From NCBI GenBank assembly GCA_036822055.1, contig DAISIK010000012.1:5777-69776 (forward strand): a DNA stretch of 64,000 nucleotides. The letters run 5' to 3'. Below are positions 8,139 through 17,265 of the stretch, one piece after another (the stretch's first letter is position 1; each line of letters begins with the position of its first letter). The DNA comes from DAISIK01 sp036822055 (GTDB taxonomy: Bacteria; Verrucomicrobiota; Verrucomicrobiia; Opitutales; Puniceicoccaceae). A program made the translations under genes and the position numbers. The notes under the pieces are model-generated. The model was given only the letters and a program-made list of their open reading frames with translations, was not told the origin of the DNA and did no database searches.

Positions 8139-10319
8139 TCAACCCGCAGCCTGGATGGCCGTCACGGCGATCGTGTAAATGATATCGTCGACCAAGGCTC
8201 CCCGACTCAAATCGTTAACCGGCTTGCGCAACCCCTGCAGCACCGGCCCAATTGAAATCAGATTGGCGCTCCGTTGCACTGCCTTGTAAGTCGTGTTGCC
8301 CGTGTTCAAGTCAGGGAATACAAACACCGTCGCCCGCCCTGCCACCGTACTATGAGGAGCCTTTTTCTCTGCGACATCCGGAGTTGCTGCCGCATCGTAC
8401 TGAAGCGGTCCGTCAATTAAGAGGTCCGGGCGCAACTGCTGCGCCAATCGCGTCGCTTCCCGGACCTTGTCCACATCTGCCCCACTGCCGCTATCTCCAG
8501 TACTGTAGCTGATCAGGGCAATCCGGGGATCAATCCCAAACTGGCGGGCCGTTTCTGCGCTCTGGATGGCGATGTCCGCCAAGGCCTTCGCATCGGGATC
8601 CGGGTTGATCGCACAGTCCCCGTAAACCAAAACCTCACTCGGCAAGCACATGAAGAAGACCGAGGAGACAACCCGAGCATCCTCCTTTGTTTTGATGAGC
8701 TGCAGCGCTGGCCGCACTGTGTTCGCAGAGGAGTGAACCGCTCCGGAAACCAGACCGTCAACCTCACCCAGGGCCAGCATCATGGTACCGAGGACCACGG
8801 TATCTTCCAATGCCTCACGTGCCCGCTCCTCACTCAAGCCCTTGTGACGTCGCCGCTCCAACAATGGCTCGAGATACCGGTCCCGCACTGCCATCGGGTC
8901 GACGATTCTCACCGCCTCTGGCAAGCTCACCCCGTTGGCGGCAGCTACCCGTCCCACCTCCCCGGGATCTCCAATCAGCCAGCTTTTGGCTATACCACGC
9001 TCTGCGCAGGCGGCTGCCGCGATGATCGTTCGCGGTTCCGTGCCCTCGGGCAGTACGATCGTTTTTCCCAAGCTACGTGCTTTGCGAGCCAACATATGGC
9101 GAAAAGCTGCTGGCGAAACTCGGGGCCGAACTTCGGCAGCGATCCGCTCGCGAATCCAGTCTCCATCCAGGTTGCGGGCCACAAAATCAACAATCTGCTC
9201 AATGCGTCCAAAATCATCTGGCGGCACCTCTTCGGACATTTGGGCAAGCTGGGATGCCGTTCGGAAACTGTCCCGTCGCGTCCGAAAAACTGGCAGACCG
9301 GTCGTTTCCAAACCATTCCGGCAAAGTTCGAGAATCCGCTCATCAATCTTCATCGTCCCCGTCAAAACCAGACCCGCCAGCGGCACCTTGTTCAGCGAGG
9401 CCAAGGCAACGGCCATGATCACATCATTGCGATCCCCCGGCGTGATGATCAAAGCCCCCGGTTGAAGGACGTGGAGCATATTCGGAACATTCCTGGCGCA
9501 GAGCGCCACCGACCTCACCCTCCGGGTATTCATCTCCCCGGCGTGCAGAAGCTCGGCCTTTAACTCGGCTGCCACGTCCGAACTCCGGACCGCCCTCAAT
9601 GCCGGATTGTCCGGGATGCATCCAAAGAGCAGAAAATCTCCCTTCGACGAACGGGAGATCTCACCGCGAAGCCTCTCCCGCTCCTCACTGAGGACCGCCT
9701 GAAGATTCCTTCCATCGGGTTTCCCATCGCCCGCACTGCCGTCTGCACCGACCTCAATACCCTCCTCGGTCCGTTCCCCTTCAGTGCCCGGAAAACTTAC
9801 CCGATTGGCGATGCACCCCACCACCGAGGGATCCTGAGTCCCACCAAACGTAGTCGCCGTAACTTCGATCCGCTCGATGAAAGCCCGGTGATGGCCAATG
9901 GTGTGCTTGCCCACGAAAAACATTTCCGCCCCCAGGGCTTTGACCATCTCTCGGTTCAACCGATTCTTAAAAGATTGGCCCTCCTCCGCCAGCAGCCCCT
10001 CAACCACCACCACGTCGGCCTTATCCGAAAGGGAATCGACGAGCTCCACCACCCGTTCCATCAGATCCTCCAGACGACCTTCTCGCAGATAATTTTCCGC
10101 CTCTCCAATCGGGATCGGCTCTGGCGGAGATACCCCAAAAAGCCGGTCAGCAAATATGATCGAGGGATCCATCGCCTGGACTTCCTTACCTCGCTGGCTG
10201 ATTGGCTTACAAAAGGCGACCCGGACCCCTTGGCGATCTAGTGCTCTCGCCATCCCCAGCGAAACCGAAGTCAGACCAGCATGGTGGCCGGCCGCGCAAA
10301 GATAAAATCGATGATTCAT
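8139..10319 (-). CDS. pta: Phosphate acetyltransferase, full-length (AAA_26-DRTGG-PTA)
   Basis: A 726-residue enzyme converting acetyl-CoA and phosphate to acetyl phosphate. Residues 1-210 form the BioD-like domain with the Pta-type loop GHHAGLTSVSLG, where K is replaced as is usual in Pta. Residues about 250-360 are the DRTGG domain (ALIITPGDRNDVIMAV). Residues 400-726 are the catalytic domain (TIVLPEGTEPRT, GAVHSSANTVRPAL, SYSTGDSGSG, TVFVFPDLNTGNTTYKA). It follows ackA by 105 bases and precedes an MFS gene. A second, split Pta system lies at 1-1428. An acidic insertion after residue 180 (EGERTEEG and following) is longer than I expect. Confidence 0.95.
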   Translation of the reverse strand: MNHRFYLCAAGHHAGLTSVSLGMARALDRQGVRVAFCKPISQRGKEVQAMDPSIIFADRLFGVSPPEPIPIGEAENYLREGRLEDLMERVVELVDSLSDKADVVVVEGLLAEEGQSFKNRLNREMVKALGAEMFFVGKHTIGHHRAFIERIEVTATTFGGTQDPSVVGCIANRVSFPGTEGERTEEGIEVGADGSAGDGKPDGRNLQAVLSEERERLRGEISRSSKGDFLLFGCIPDNPALRAVRSSDVAAELKAELLHAGEMNTRRVRSVALCARNVPNMLHVLQPGALIITPGDRNDVIMAVALASLNKVPLAGLVLTGTMKIDERILELCRNGLETTGLPVFRTRRDSFRTASQLAQMSEEVPPDDFGRIEQIVDFVARNLDGDWIRERIAAEVRPRVSPAAFRHMLARKARSLGKTIVLPEGTEPRTIIAAAACAERGIAKSWLIGDPGEVGRVAAANGVSLPEAVRIVDPMAVRDRYLEPLLERRRHKGLSEERAREALEDTVVLGTMMLALGEVDGLVSGAVHSSANTVRPALQLIKTKEDARVVSSVFFMCLPSEVLVYGDCAINPDPDAKALADIAIQSAETARQFGIDPRIALISYSTGDSGSGADVDKVREATRLAQQLRPDLLIDGPLQYDAAATPDVAEKKAPHSTVAGRATVFVFPDLNTGNTTYKAVQRSANLISIGPVLQGLRKPVNDLSRGALVDDIIYTIAVTAIQAAG

Positions 10320-10424
10320 AAACTCCCCAAAAACAATCTCCCAGGAATGGCCCCGAAGCGAGTCTATCCATCCCGACCGATCAGATTATTTAACCCCGCT
10401 TCTCGGCGCCTATCTTCGTTTTTT

Positions 10425-11627
10425 CTAAATCGAAACCACGCGCAGGCTCTCTCGCGCAATCATCAATTCCTCGTTTGTCGGCACCACCAAGACCGGGACC
10501 CGGCTGTCCCCTGAGCTGATTACCCCCGTCGTCCCTCGCTTGAGGTTCTCATTGCGCTCGTCGTCCACCTCTAAACCAAGCAGCTTCAAACGCCCTAGCA
10601 TCGCCGCCCGGATCCCTGCCGCATTCTCCCCAATCCCACCAGTAAAGACCACTCCATCCAGCCGCTCCAACCCCGCCGCCATCTGCAGCACACTTTTTGC
10701 CGCTCGATAAACAAACACCTGGATCGCCAAGGCGGCCCTTTCCTTACCATCCGCCATCGCCTGCTCCAAAGTCCTCATGTCGTGACTGATCCCCGACACC
10801 CCGAGGAGACCCGATCTACGGTTCAGCATCTCCGACACCTCGCTCGCTGTCATTCCGCGACGCTCCGCCAAAAACCGACCAAGGTCCGGGTCGACATCGC
10901 CCGAGCGCGTCCCCATCACCATCCCCTCCAGAGGGGAAAGGCCCATTGAGGTATCCACACTCTCACCACCGCGAATCGCGCACGAGCTGCACCCATTTCC
11001 CAAATGGAGGGTGATCAGCGAAACCTCGTCGACTTTCTTGCCCAGAAAGCGGGCCGCCTCGTTCGCCACATACCCGTGACTCGTCCCATGAAAACCATAG
11101 CGCCGGATGTTCAACTCCTCGTACAACTCGTAGGGTATGGCGTAGAGATAAGCCTCAGGAGGCATCGTCTGGTGAAAAGCAGTATCAAAAACCGCGACCT
11201 GGGGCAGGTCTGGAAAGAGCGCGCTAACCACTTCAATGCCCAGTAAATTCGCCGGGTTGTGCAAGGGCGCCAGGTCCGAACAGGCTCGAATCTCCGCCAA
11301 AACCGCTTCGTCCACCAAGACTGGCTCGGAGAAACGTTCCGCCCCGTGAACAACCCGATGCCCCACCAGCCTCGGCATCTTCTCCTCCGGCAGCAACCTC
11401 TGGATGCTCTCCAAAAGATGCTTCATGGCCCCTTCATGGCGCTCTCCAGGTATCGGCTGGCTCTCCTTTTTATCAGCGACCGACAAATGAAGTTCAGCGC
11501 CTGCATCGCCCAACCGTTCCGCAATTCCGGAAACCAAACATTCGCCGCCAACAACCTCAATCACCGCGAACTTAATCGAGGAACTGCCACAGTTGATCAC
11601 CAGCACCGTTACCGTTGTTTCCGCCAT
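10425..11627 (-). CDS. ackA: Acetate kinase
   Basis: A 400-residue ASKHA-fold kinase interconverting acetyl phosphate and ADP with acetate and ATP. Diagnostic segments are VINCGSSSIKF at the N-terminus, GHRVVHGAERF, RYGFHGTSHGYVA, TLHLGNGCSSCAI, DTSMGLSPLEGMVMGTRSGDVDP (the two family signatures) and VFTGGIGENAAGIR. The length is standard. It is first in the ackA-pta-MFS series on the minus strand; its promoter should lie in the 11628-11994 gap, where I see no clear consensus. Confidence 0.97.
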   Translation of the reverse strand: MAETTVTVLVINCGSSSIKFAVIEVVGGECLVSGIAERLGDAGAELHLSVADKKESQPIPGERHEGAMKHLLESIQRLLPEEKMPRLVGHRVVHGAERFSEPVLVDEAVLAEIRACSDLAPLHNPANLLGIEVVSALFPDLPQVAVFDTAFHQTMPPEAYLYAIPYELYEELNIRRYGFHGTSHGYVANEAARFLGKKVDEVSLITLHLGNGCSSCAIRGGESVDTSMGLSPLEGMVMGTRSGDVDPDLGRFLAERRGMTASEVSEMLNRRSGLLGVSGISHDMRTLEQAMADGKERAALAIQVFVYRAAKSVLQMAAGLERLDGVVFTGGIGENAAGIRAAMLGRLKLLGLEVDDERNENLKRGTTGVISSGDSRVPVLVVPTNEELMIARESLRVVSI

Positions 11628-11994
11628 CTTGCCCCAGAATCTCCCTTTCAGAGATCAAGACCGCAAGACAAAGTAACTCCTCAACCCGACCCAGCCGCGT
11701 TTCGATTCCGTGAAAAACAACCACCTGTCGAAGCCGGTCTAAGATTCCCGAAATTCAAGCCCTGAGGTACCGGAACAGATCCCCCCTCTCGGGCCAGCCA
11801 AAATCAGTAGCCACTCTGCGCTTCGACTGCCAAAGGCACCGTACCTCCCTGCCGTACCCCGGCCCACCAATCGTTATCCACTCGATTTGCGTTGCCTCAA
11901 TTTTGGATTTAAAAACCAACTTCGCCGCTTAAATTTAATCCTTCCAGGCTTACCTTTTTCCCAACCGAACTATCTAACCCAATCAGTCCATCCC
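11628..11994. other. Intergenic region between divergent ackA and msrB
   Basis: A 367-bp gap holding the leaders of two divergent genes. I see no convincing open frame, RNA gene or strong promoter match. At about 11825-11845 it contains ACTGCCAAAGG(C)AC(C)GTA(C)C, which matches 17 of 20 bases of a stretch beside the palindrome at 39796-39820. Confidence 0.5.
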
Positions 11995-12426
11995 ATGTCT
12001 GCTCAAGAACCGCCCTCCTCCCTCGACTTCCCCTTCTCCCGCTCCGAATCCGAGTGGCGGGAACTCCTCGGTCCCGAACGCTTCCGGGTAATGCGCCAGG
12101 AAGGCACCGAACCGCCTTTCAACAACCCTCTCTATGCTGAGAAACGTCCCGGAACCTACGTTTGCCCCGCCGACGGCACCGTCCTCTTCCGGAGCGAGGA
12201 TAAGTTCGATTCCGGCACCGGGTGGCCCAGCTTTACTCGCCCAGCTTCGCCGGACGCGGTTGCCACACGCATCGATTCCTCTCATGGGATGATCCGCGAG
12301 GAGGTTCTCTGTGCCACCTGCGGTTCTCACCTCGGTCATGTCTTTCCCGATGGCCCCCCTCCCACCGGGCTTCGCTACTGCATGAACTCTGCGGCCCTCA
12401 AATTCATTCCAGATCCTGGAGCCTAG
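11995..12426 (+). CDS. msrB: Peptide-methionine (R)-S-oxide reductase MsrB
   Basis: A 143-residue SelR-domain enzyme that repairs methionine-R-sulfoxide in proteins. Visible motifs are KFDSGTGWPSF, CGSHLGHVF and RYCMNSAALKF, which holds the catalytic Cys. Of the usual zinc pairs, the second (CATC) is intact. The first is CPAD, with Asp where the second Cys is expected, so the metal site is Cys3-Asp or lost. I chose ATG 11995; the 36 residues from the upstream in-frame ATG at 11887 do not resemble the family. No other oxidative-stress gene adjoins. Confidence 0.9.
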   Translation: MSAQEPPSSLDFPFSRSESEWRELLGPERFRVMRQEGTEPPFNNPLYAEKRPGTYVCPADGTVLFRSEDKFDSGTGWPSFTRPASPDAVATRIDSSHGMIREEVLCATCGSHLGHVFPDGPPPTGLRYCMNSAALKFIPDPGA

Positions 12427-12611
12427 AACGCGTACGAGGGGGTCTCTGTTAGTCTAGAATCCTTCGCACTATTGCCCTTCCAGCTTGGTTCTTGGCCCCC
12501 CCGACCACTAGCCTGGCGTCTGCTTTGATGCTTTACCAATCGGCTGCTCTCAATTTAGTTTCAAAGAGGCTATACATCATTCCTGCTCTATCCCAACCGC
12601 TGTCTACCGCA

Positions 12612-13595
12612 ATGAATCGTCCAAGCCCGTTAACATTGGTCTCCCTCATCTTGATCACCCTGATCGTGGGCTCCTCCAATCTGGCCGCCATCACGGTTGA
12701 TAACTTTTCCCCGGCCACCAACCAGCGATTTGCTAATAATACCGCTTTCATCGCTAACGATTTTAATCTCTCCGGAATTTCGATCACCGACAACGGAAGA
12801 TGGGTCACCATGGTCAGTCCCAACGTCTTCCTCTCCGCTCACCACTTTTTTCCGTCCAACAGTACTTCTCTCACTTTCTATCAAACCAACGACCTCAACG
12901 GTACAAGCTCCAACCGAACCATCTTGTCGAGCCAACGCATTGGCACCTCCGACCTTCGCATCGGGCTTTTGGATCAACCGCTTTCCAAAAAGTTCACCTA
13001 CTACAATTTTGCCACCCAGGATACCACCAACAACAATACCCTCCCTTTCGGCCCCAACGCGATCAACAGCGAAAGCTTTGTAAACTCTCCCTACAAAGAC
13101 GCCATCGGTTTCCACTTTGGAAAAAATCCGGGAAGTCTCGCTGGTGGCAACAGCACCCTTACCGTCGGGCAAAATCGCATTGATACGTTCTTTGAAAATG
13201 TCACTGCTGCAGGAACCACCGACGACGCCATTGGCTCAGAGGTCAACCCTTCGACAAGCCCGGTCTACGTCGCCTATGAAGCCTTCCTTCAAGGCGGTGA
13301 CTCAGGCGCCCCCCTCATGGTTGACGGGGGCAACAACGAGCTGATCCTGGTGGGGATCAATTGGTTTGTCGCACAAAACGCCGACAATACCAAGAGCTTC
13401 AACGGAGCTTCTTACGTCGGTAACTACGATGTCCAGATCCAGGCCTTTATCGATGCCAATGCAGCTCTGGTGCCCGAGGCCAGTAGCACCATTTTCCTCA
13501 TCAGTCTGGCCTCTCTGGCCCTCACAGTAACCCGCCGCCCACTCCGTTCCTCATTGGCGGCCAGCCAAACCGATAGCCGAGCGAGAGGCAGCTGA
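12612..13595 (+). CDS. Secreted trypsin-like serine peptidase with PEP-CTERM-type anchor
   Basis: A 327-residue exported protein. Residues 1-26 form a signal peptide ending near NLAA. The chymotrypsin-fold triad is visible: His in LSAHHF, Asp in TSDLRIGLL and Ser in GGDSGAPLM. The N-to-C order H, D, S is correct. The C-terminus shows a PEP-CTERM-like sorting signal: VPEAS, a hydrophobic helix (TIFLISLASLALTV), then TRR. A 20-residue tail continues after the arginines, longer than usual. The ATG at 12612 gives a clean signal peptide; the frame is open from 12492. Processing by an exosortase and attachment to the surface or matrix are inferred. No exosortase gene is in the window. Asn, Thr and Ser are rich, as in exported proteins. 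Confidence 0.72.
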   Translation: MNRPSPLTLVSLILITLIVGSSNLAAITVDNFSPATNQRFANNTAFIANDFNLSGISITDNGRWVTMVSPNVFLSAHHFFPSNSTSLTFYQTNDLNGTSSNRTILSSQRIGTSDLRIGLLDQPLSKKFTYYNFATQDTTNNNTLPFGPNAINSESFVNSPYKDAIGFHFGKNPGSLAGGNSTLTVGQNRIDTFFENVTAAGTTDDAIGSEVNPSTSPVYVAYEAFLQGGDSGAPLMVDGGNNELILVGINWFVAQNADNTKSFNGASYVGNYDVQIQAFIDANAALVPEASSTIFLISLASLALTVTRRPLRSSLAASQTDSRARGS

Positions 13596-13628
13596 CCTCA
13601 GAAAGCTCCGGTAGATTGACCTTTTTCC

Positions 13629-14078
13629 ATGCTTACTCCCTTTCGCTGGCTCAAGGTCTCGCCCACCTCATGGGGTACTTTCTCGCGCTTTGCTGTCGTC
13701 GGCGGATCAGTCTCCATTGTCGATATTTGGATTCTCTATTCCCTCATCGATTCCTGTACTGATCCCTACCTCGCCCGTGCCGCTTCCCACACCACTGCCA
13801 TTGTCGTCGGGTATTTTCTCCATCGGCACTACACCTTTCGGGACGTGGTTGCCCTTAGGGCTTTCCCTCAAAGTTTCGCCCGGCATTGCTGCGCCCAGAT
13901 GACAGGCGGTCTGATCAATTTGGCCATCTATGCGGCAATCGTCATGGTCGCTCAGACCCTCGGCAACCGGATTGATGCCTCCAATTTGATTCCCATGGTT
14001 GCGGTGTGGATCGGGGGAGTCGTCGGACTGTTTGCCAATTTCCACTTCTCCCGCCGTTTTGTTTTCAACTCGCGGTGA
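13629..14078 (+). CDS. GtrA-like membrane protein
   Basis: A 149-residue protein with four predicted membrane helices and the GtrA family pattern (FSRFAVVGGSVSIVDIW at the start, GYFLHRHYTFRD in the middle, ANFHFSRRFVF at the end). Family members are thought to help flip polyprenyl-linked sugars across the membrane. It opens a tightly coupled set: its stop overlaps the GTG start of the sulfotransferase gene by four bases. The downstream GT4 and deacetylase genes also overlap their neighbours. This supports a role in building or modifying an envelope glycan or glycolipid; the substrate is unknown. Confidence 0.82.
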   Translation: MLTPFRWLKVSPTSWGTFSRFAVVGGSVSIVDIWILYSLIDSCTDPYLARAASHTTAIVVGYFLHRHYTFRDVVALRAFPQSFARHCCAQMTGGLINLAIYAAIVMVAQTLGNRIDASNLIPMVAVWIGGVVGLFANFHFSRRFVFNSR

Positions 14079-15280
14079 AGACACCGCCAAGCGTGATCCC
14101 TGAACTGCTCAAAACTCCCCTTCGGCACTTCAATTGGTTCATCTCCTCCTGGATTCCTGCCCTCGGATCACCGGCTCCCCTCACCAAGCGCCGGATCCTC
14201 TTTCTCCTTTTTCTTTTTCCGCCCTTCGCCCTCCTCCAGACTATCCATGCCTGCTTTCTCGCCCTCGATCATCTGATCTTTCCAGGATTTAAGAGGGTCA
14301 CCATTCCTAACCCGGTTTTCATCACCGGTGTTCCGCGCAGCGGCACTACCTTTGTCCACCGCACCCTTGCTTCCGATACGGAACACTACACCACGGTCGC
14401 CACCTGGGAGGCAGTCCTTGCCCCGTCCATCATCCAGAGATACCTCCTCCGCGCCGCTGCCAGACTGGACCGCCGGATCAGCTCACCCTTCCGTAAACTA
14501 ATCCATTGGATCGAGCGACGAGCTACCCGCTCACTCGATCACCTCCACCCGACCAGCCTGAAAGACCCCGAAGAAGATTACCTCCTCCTGCTTCCCTACC
14601 ACGGAGCCCTCATTCTGCTGCTCGCCTTCCCTCGCTCAAAAAGGCTTAGGGCCCTCGCTAATTTCCCCAGCTTGCCTCCATCCGACCGCCGAGCCCTCAT
14701 CGAGGCCTACTACAGGCTTCTCCAGCGCCACCTCTTTTTCCATTCCCCGAACCGAAGGCTGCTCTCAAAAAATGCTGCCTTTGCCTCCTGGATCCCCGAT
14801 CTGCAAAAAGCCTTCATCAATCCCACCTTTATCATTTGCGTCCGGCCACCAGAGGAGGCTCTTCGCTCCCTTACCGGCTCTCTCGTCCCTGCCCGCCGCC
14901 TTTTCGGCACCGACCCCCAGGGAACCTGGACCGAGGCCACCTTCGCCGAAACCCTGCAGGAGGCATACCACTCGATTGAACGCTTCCTCGAGGAGTCAGA
15001 TCCTGCCGCTCGCATCGCCCTCGTCGAGCAACCTAGCCTCGCTGCTAACTCCGCCTCCCTCCTCGGCCAACTGATCAGCCATTTAGACCTTCCCGATAGC
15101 ATCAACCTTCAAAAGGTCCTCGCCGCGCTGCCCACCACTCACCTCGGCACCCAACATCCCCATACCGAAACCAACCGAACCGGCGGGTCTCAAATACAGG
15201 ATTGCTCAACCCGTGCTTATCAGAGAATCATCGCCTCGTCTCACTCCCTCACGGCGACCAATCCCCATGTTCAATCTTAA
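14075..15280 (+). CDS. Sulfotransferase-family protein with N-terminal membrane segment
   Basis: A 401-residue protein. A hydrophobic helix (about residues 30-55, rich in LFLLFLFPPF) precedes the PAPS-binding loop VPRSGTTFVHRTL near residue 85. The second half shows the family's helical, basic composition and a probable 3'-phosphate loop (FIICVRPPEEALRSL). I chose GTG 14075, whose GTGA overlap with the gtrA stop is a strong coupling signal; the open frame extends to 14006 without another good start. It probably transfers sulfate from PAPS to a lipid or glycan. No PAPS synthesis genes are visible here. The length and fused membrane helix fit the branch often seen in verrucomicrobial genomes. 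Confidence 0.72.
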   Translation: MKTPPSVIPELLKTPLRHFNWFISSWIPALGSPAPLTKRRILFLLFLFPPFALLQTIHACFLALDHLIFPGFKRVTIPNPVFITGVPRSGTTFVHRTLASDTEHYTTVATWEAVLAPSIIQRYLLRAAARLDRRISSPFRKLIHWIERRATRSLDHLHPTSLKDPEEDYLLLLPYHGALILLLAFPRSKRLRALANFPSLPPSDRRALIEAYYRLLQRHLFFHSPNRRLLSKNAAFASWIPDLQKAFINPTFIICVRPPEEALRSLTGSLVPARRLFGTDPQGTWTEATFAETLQEAYHSIERFLEESDPAARIALVEQPSLAANSASLLGQLISHLDLPDSINLQKVLAALPTTHLGTQHPHTETNRTGGSQIQDCSTRAYQRIIASSHSLTATNPHVQS

Positions 15281-16457
15281 CACAGCCCCCGAGCCCATCG
15301 CCTCTGCAAGCTCAGCCCGGTTGGTTCCCACCACCCCAAGCCCGAAATCGACTACCCAGATCGGCCTTCGCATCGCTTTTTTCTCCGATTCGCTCCCCGA
15401 ACGCAACGGTACCGGTGCTTACTACCACGACCTCATTGCCCAGCTCGAACCAAGGGTCGCCGAGATCAAGATCTTCCAGCCAGCCCATCGCTCCAACAAT
15501 CCGTTCCTTTCCCTTCCGATGCCGGGAGACCCTCTTCAGCGCCTGGTCTGCCCGCATCTATTTCGAATCGCCAAAGCCTATCGCGCCCTCAAACCACATA
15601 TTGTGGTCGGCATCACCCCCGGGCCCTTCGGTCTCCTTGGCCTCTATCATGCCAGACGCTCTGGCAACCATTTCATCACCGCCTTTCACACGGATTTCGA
15701 TCAGCTCGCCAAAATCTACTGGCAGCCAGCTTTTCGTGGCATCGCCAGTGCCTACCTGCGCTCCATCAATCGGATCCTTTGCGAGAGAAGCGCTGCCGTT
15801 ACCATCAACAACTCCAACCTCTCTAAAGACGTCTTTGATCTCGGAGCCCAGCGGGTGGAAATCATGGGAACCCCCCTTCCCCTCCCCTTTTTGACCCAGC
15901 CACTCACCCCCCCTCAGGAAGAGATCAAGCAGGTTTGCTTCGCCGGACGCCTGGCCAAGGAAAAGAACATTGACCGCTTTATTGAGGCAGCCCGCGAGTT
16001 TCCCGGGATCCGCTTCGTCATCGTTGGCGATGGCCCCCTTCGCCAGAGCCTCCAGCAGCTCGCCCGCGGCATCCCCAACATCCGCTTCCTCGGCTGGCTC
16101 AAGCGCCACCAAATCATCGAAGTCCTCGACGCCTCCAGCCTCCTTGTTCTCCCCTCCGAGGTGGAGACCTTCGGATCGGTTGCTCTCGAGGCGATGGCTC
16201 GCGGTCGTCCCGCCCTCGTCTCTTCCAATGCGGGCATTCACGATTGGCCAATCCTGGCTGATGGCCTGTTTGCCCTCCAGCGAAACGAGCCCGTCGCCGC
16301 TGCCATTCGACGCCTTATCTCGGTCCCGCCAGATGTCCTGCGCAAGCGGGCCACCAACGCCCGTCGCGCGGCAGAGAGTCTCAACCATGATACCATTTCT
16401 CAGTGGGTCGAGGTGCTTCAGCGCTACGCCTTCCCTCCAGCAGCTCACCTGGTCTGA
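15267..16457 (+). CDS. Glycosyltransferase family 4-type (GT-B)
   Basis: A 396-residue GT-B glycosyltransferase. The N-terminal domain starts LRIAFFSDSLPERNGTGAYY, a typical glycan-donor GT4 opening. It also has HIVVGITPGPFGLLG and FITAFHTDFDQLAKIYW, which recall the SqdX/MgtA-like lipid glycosyltransferases. The C-terminal domain holds VCFAGRLAKEKNIDRFIEA, FVIVGDGPLRQSL and the nucleotide-binding segment LLVLPSEVETFGSVALEAMARG. ATG 15267 overlaps the sulfotransferase gene by 14 bases, and the stop shares one base with the next ATG (TGATG). The acceptor may be a membrane lipid; this is inference. Confidence 0.85.
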   Translation: MFNLNTAPEPIASASSARLVPTTPSPKSTTQIGLRIAFFSDSLPERNGTGAYYHDLIAQLEPRVAEIKIFQPAHRSNNPFLSLPMPGDPLQRLVCPHLFRIAKAYRALKPHIVVGITPGPFGLLGLYHARRSGNHFITAFHTDFDQLAKIYWQPAFRGIASAYLRSINRILCERSAAVTINNSNLSKDVFDLGAQRVEIMGTPLPLPFLTQPLTPPQEEIKQVCFAGRLAKEKNIDRFIEAAREFPGIRFVIVGDGPLRQSLQQLARGIPNIRFLGWLKRHQIIEVLDASSLLVLPSEVETFGSVALEAMARGRPALVSSNAGIHDWPILADGLFALQRNEPVAAAIRRLISVPPDVLRKRATNARRAAESLNHDTISQWVEVLQRYAFPPAAHLV

Positions 16458-17215
16458 TGCAGGCCCTTCTCTCGGTTCACGATTTAATGCCCGAGACCAT
16501 CCCCGCCGTGACGGACATCCTCCGGCGTCTTGAGGCGCTCGGCATCCATCATCCCACCCTCCTGGTCGTCCCCGGACTCCCCTGGGACTCATCCGGCATC
16601 GACCAGCTCCGCAAGTGGTCAGACTCCGGGAAAGTCCTCGCCGCCCACGGCTGGCTTCATCGGACCCAACCCCGCAGATGGTTCCACCGGCTTCACAGTG
16701 CCTTCATCTCCCGCCAAGTCGCCGAGCACCTTGCTCTCGATTCCCACGCCATCCTCAACCTCATCCACCAATCTGGCGATTGGTTCGTCGCCCATAACCT
16801 GCCCCGGCCAAGCCTCTATGTTCCCCCAGCCTGGGCCCTTGGTCCGCTGACCAAACGCGACCACCTCCAGCTTTCCTTTCAAGCTGTCGAAACCCTCCGC
16901 GGTGTCCACTGCCATCAACCCGGATCTTCATCCATCATCACCCACACCCTCCCCCTCCTTGGCTTCGAGGCAGACACCCGCCTCCGCGCCTTTTTCCTCA
17001 GGCATTTTAACCGCTACAACTTTCGCTTAGCCCGAAAAACCGGGAAGCCCCTTCGCATTTCCATCCACCCCCGGGATTTCGAACTCCTCCTTGCCGATCG
17101 TCTCGATCAGTTACTCCGCCAGCCCTTTGAGTGGCTGCCTTACCGGGCCCTCTACCAACCGGAGAAAGACGCTCTCAGGTCTCCATCACCTTCGGCGGCT
17201 GGCCTGAGAGAATAG
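16457..17215 (+). CDS. DUF2334-type polysaccharide deacetylase
   Basis: A 252-residue protein with a (beta/alpha)-barrel deacetylase pattern: SVHDLMPETIPAVTDIL at the start with the metal-binding Asp, VVPGLPWD, LAAHGWLHRT carrying a conserved His, and ISIHPRDFE near the C-terminus. ATG 16457 shares its A with the GT4 stop codon (TGATG), so translation is coupled. It is the last gene of the GtrA-sulfotransferase-GT4 set and would remove acetyl groups from the same glycan or lipid sugar. It converges on ftsK, with 50 bases between the two stops. Confidence 0.8.
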   Translation: MQALLSVHDLMPETIPAVTDILRRLEALGIHHPTLLVVPGLPWDSSGIDQLRKWSDSGKVLAAHGWLHRTQPRRWFHRLHSAFISRQVAEHLALDSHAILNLIHQSGDWFVAHNLPRPSLYVPPAWALGPLTKRDHLQLSFQAVETLRGVHCHQPGSSSIITHTLPLLGFEADTRLRAFFLRHFNRYNFRLARKTGKPLRISIHPRDFELLLADRLDQLLRQPFEWLPYRALYQPEKDALRSPSPSAAGLRE

Positions 17216-17265
17216 CCGCCGCCCCGATTCCGGCCCGGTCTGCGGTTTTCGGACCGCAACCGCCG

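Noticed and set aside
15558..16592. 344-codon minus frame opposite the GT4 gene
   Set aside because: Gly/Asp-rich shadow; GT4 motifs and overlapping coupled starts support the plus strand.
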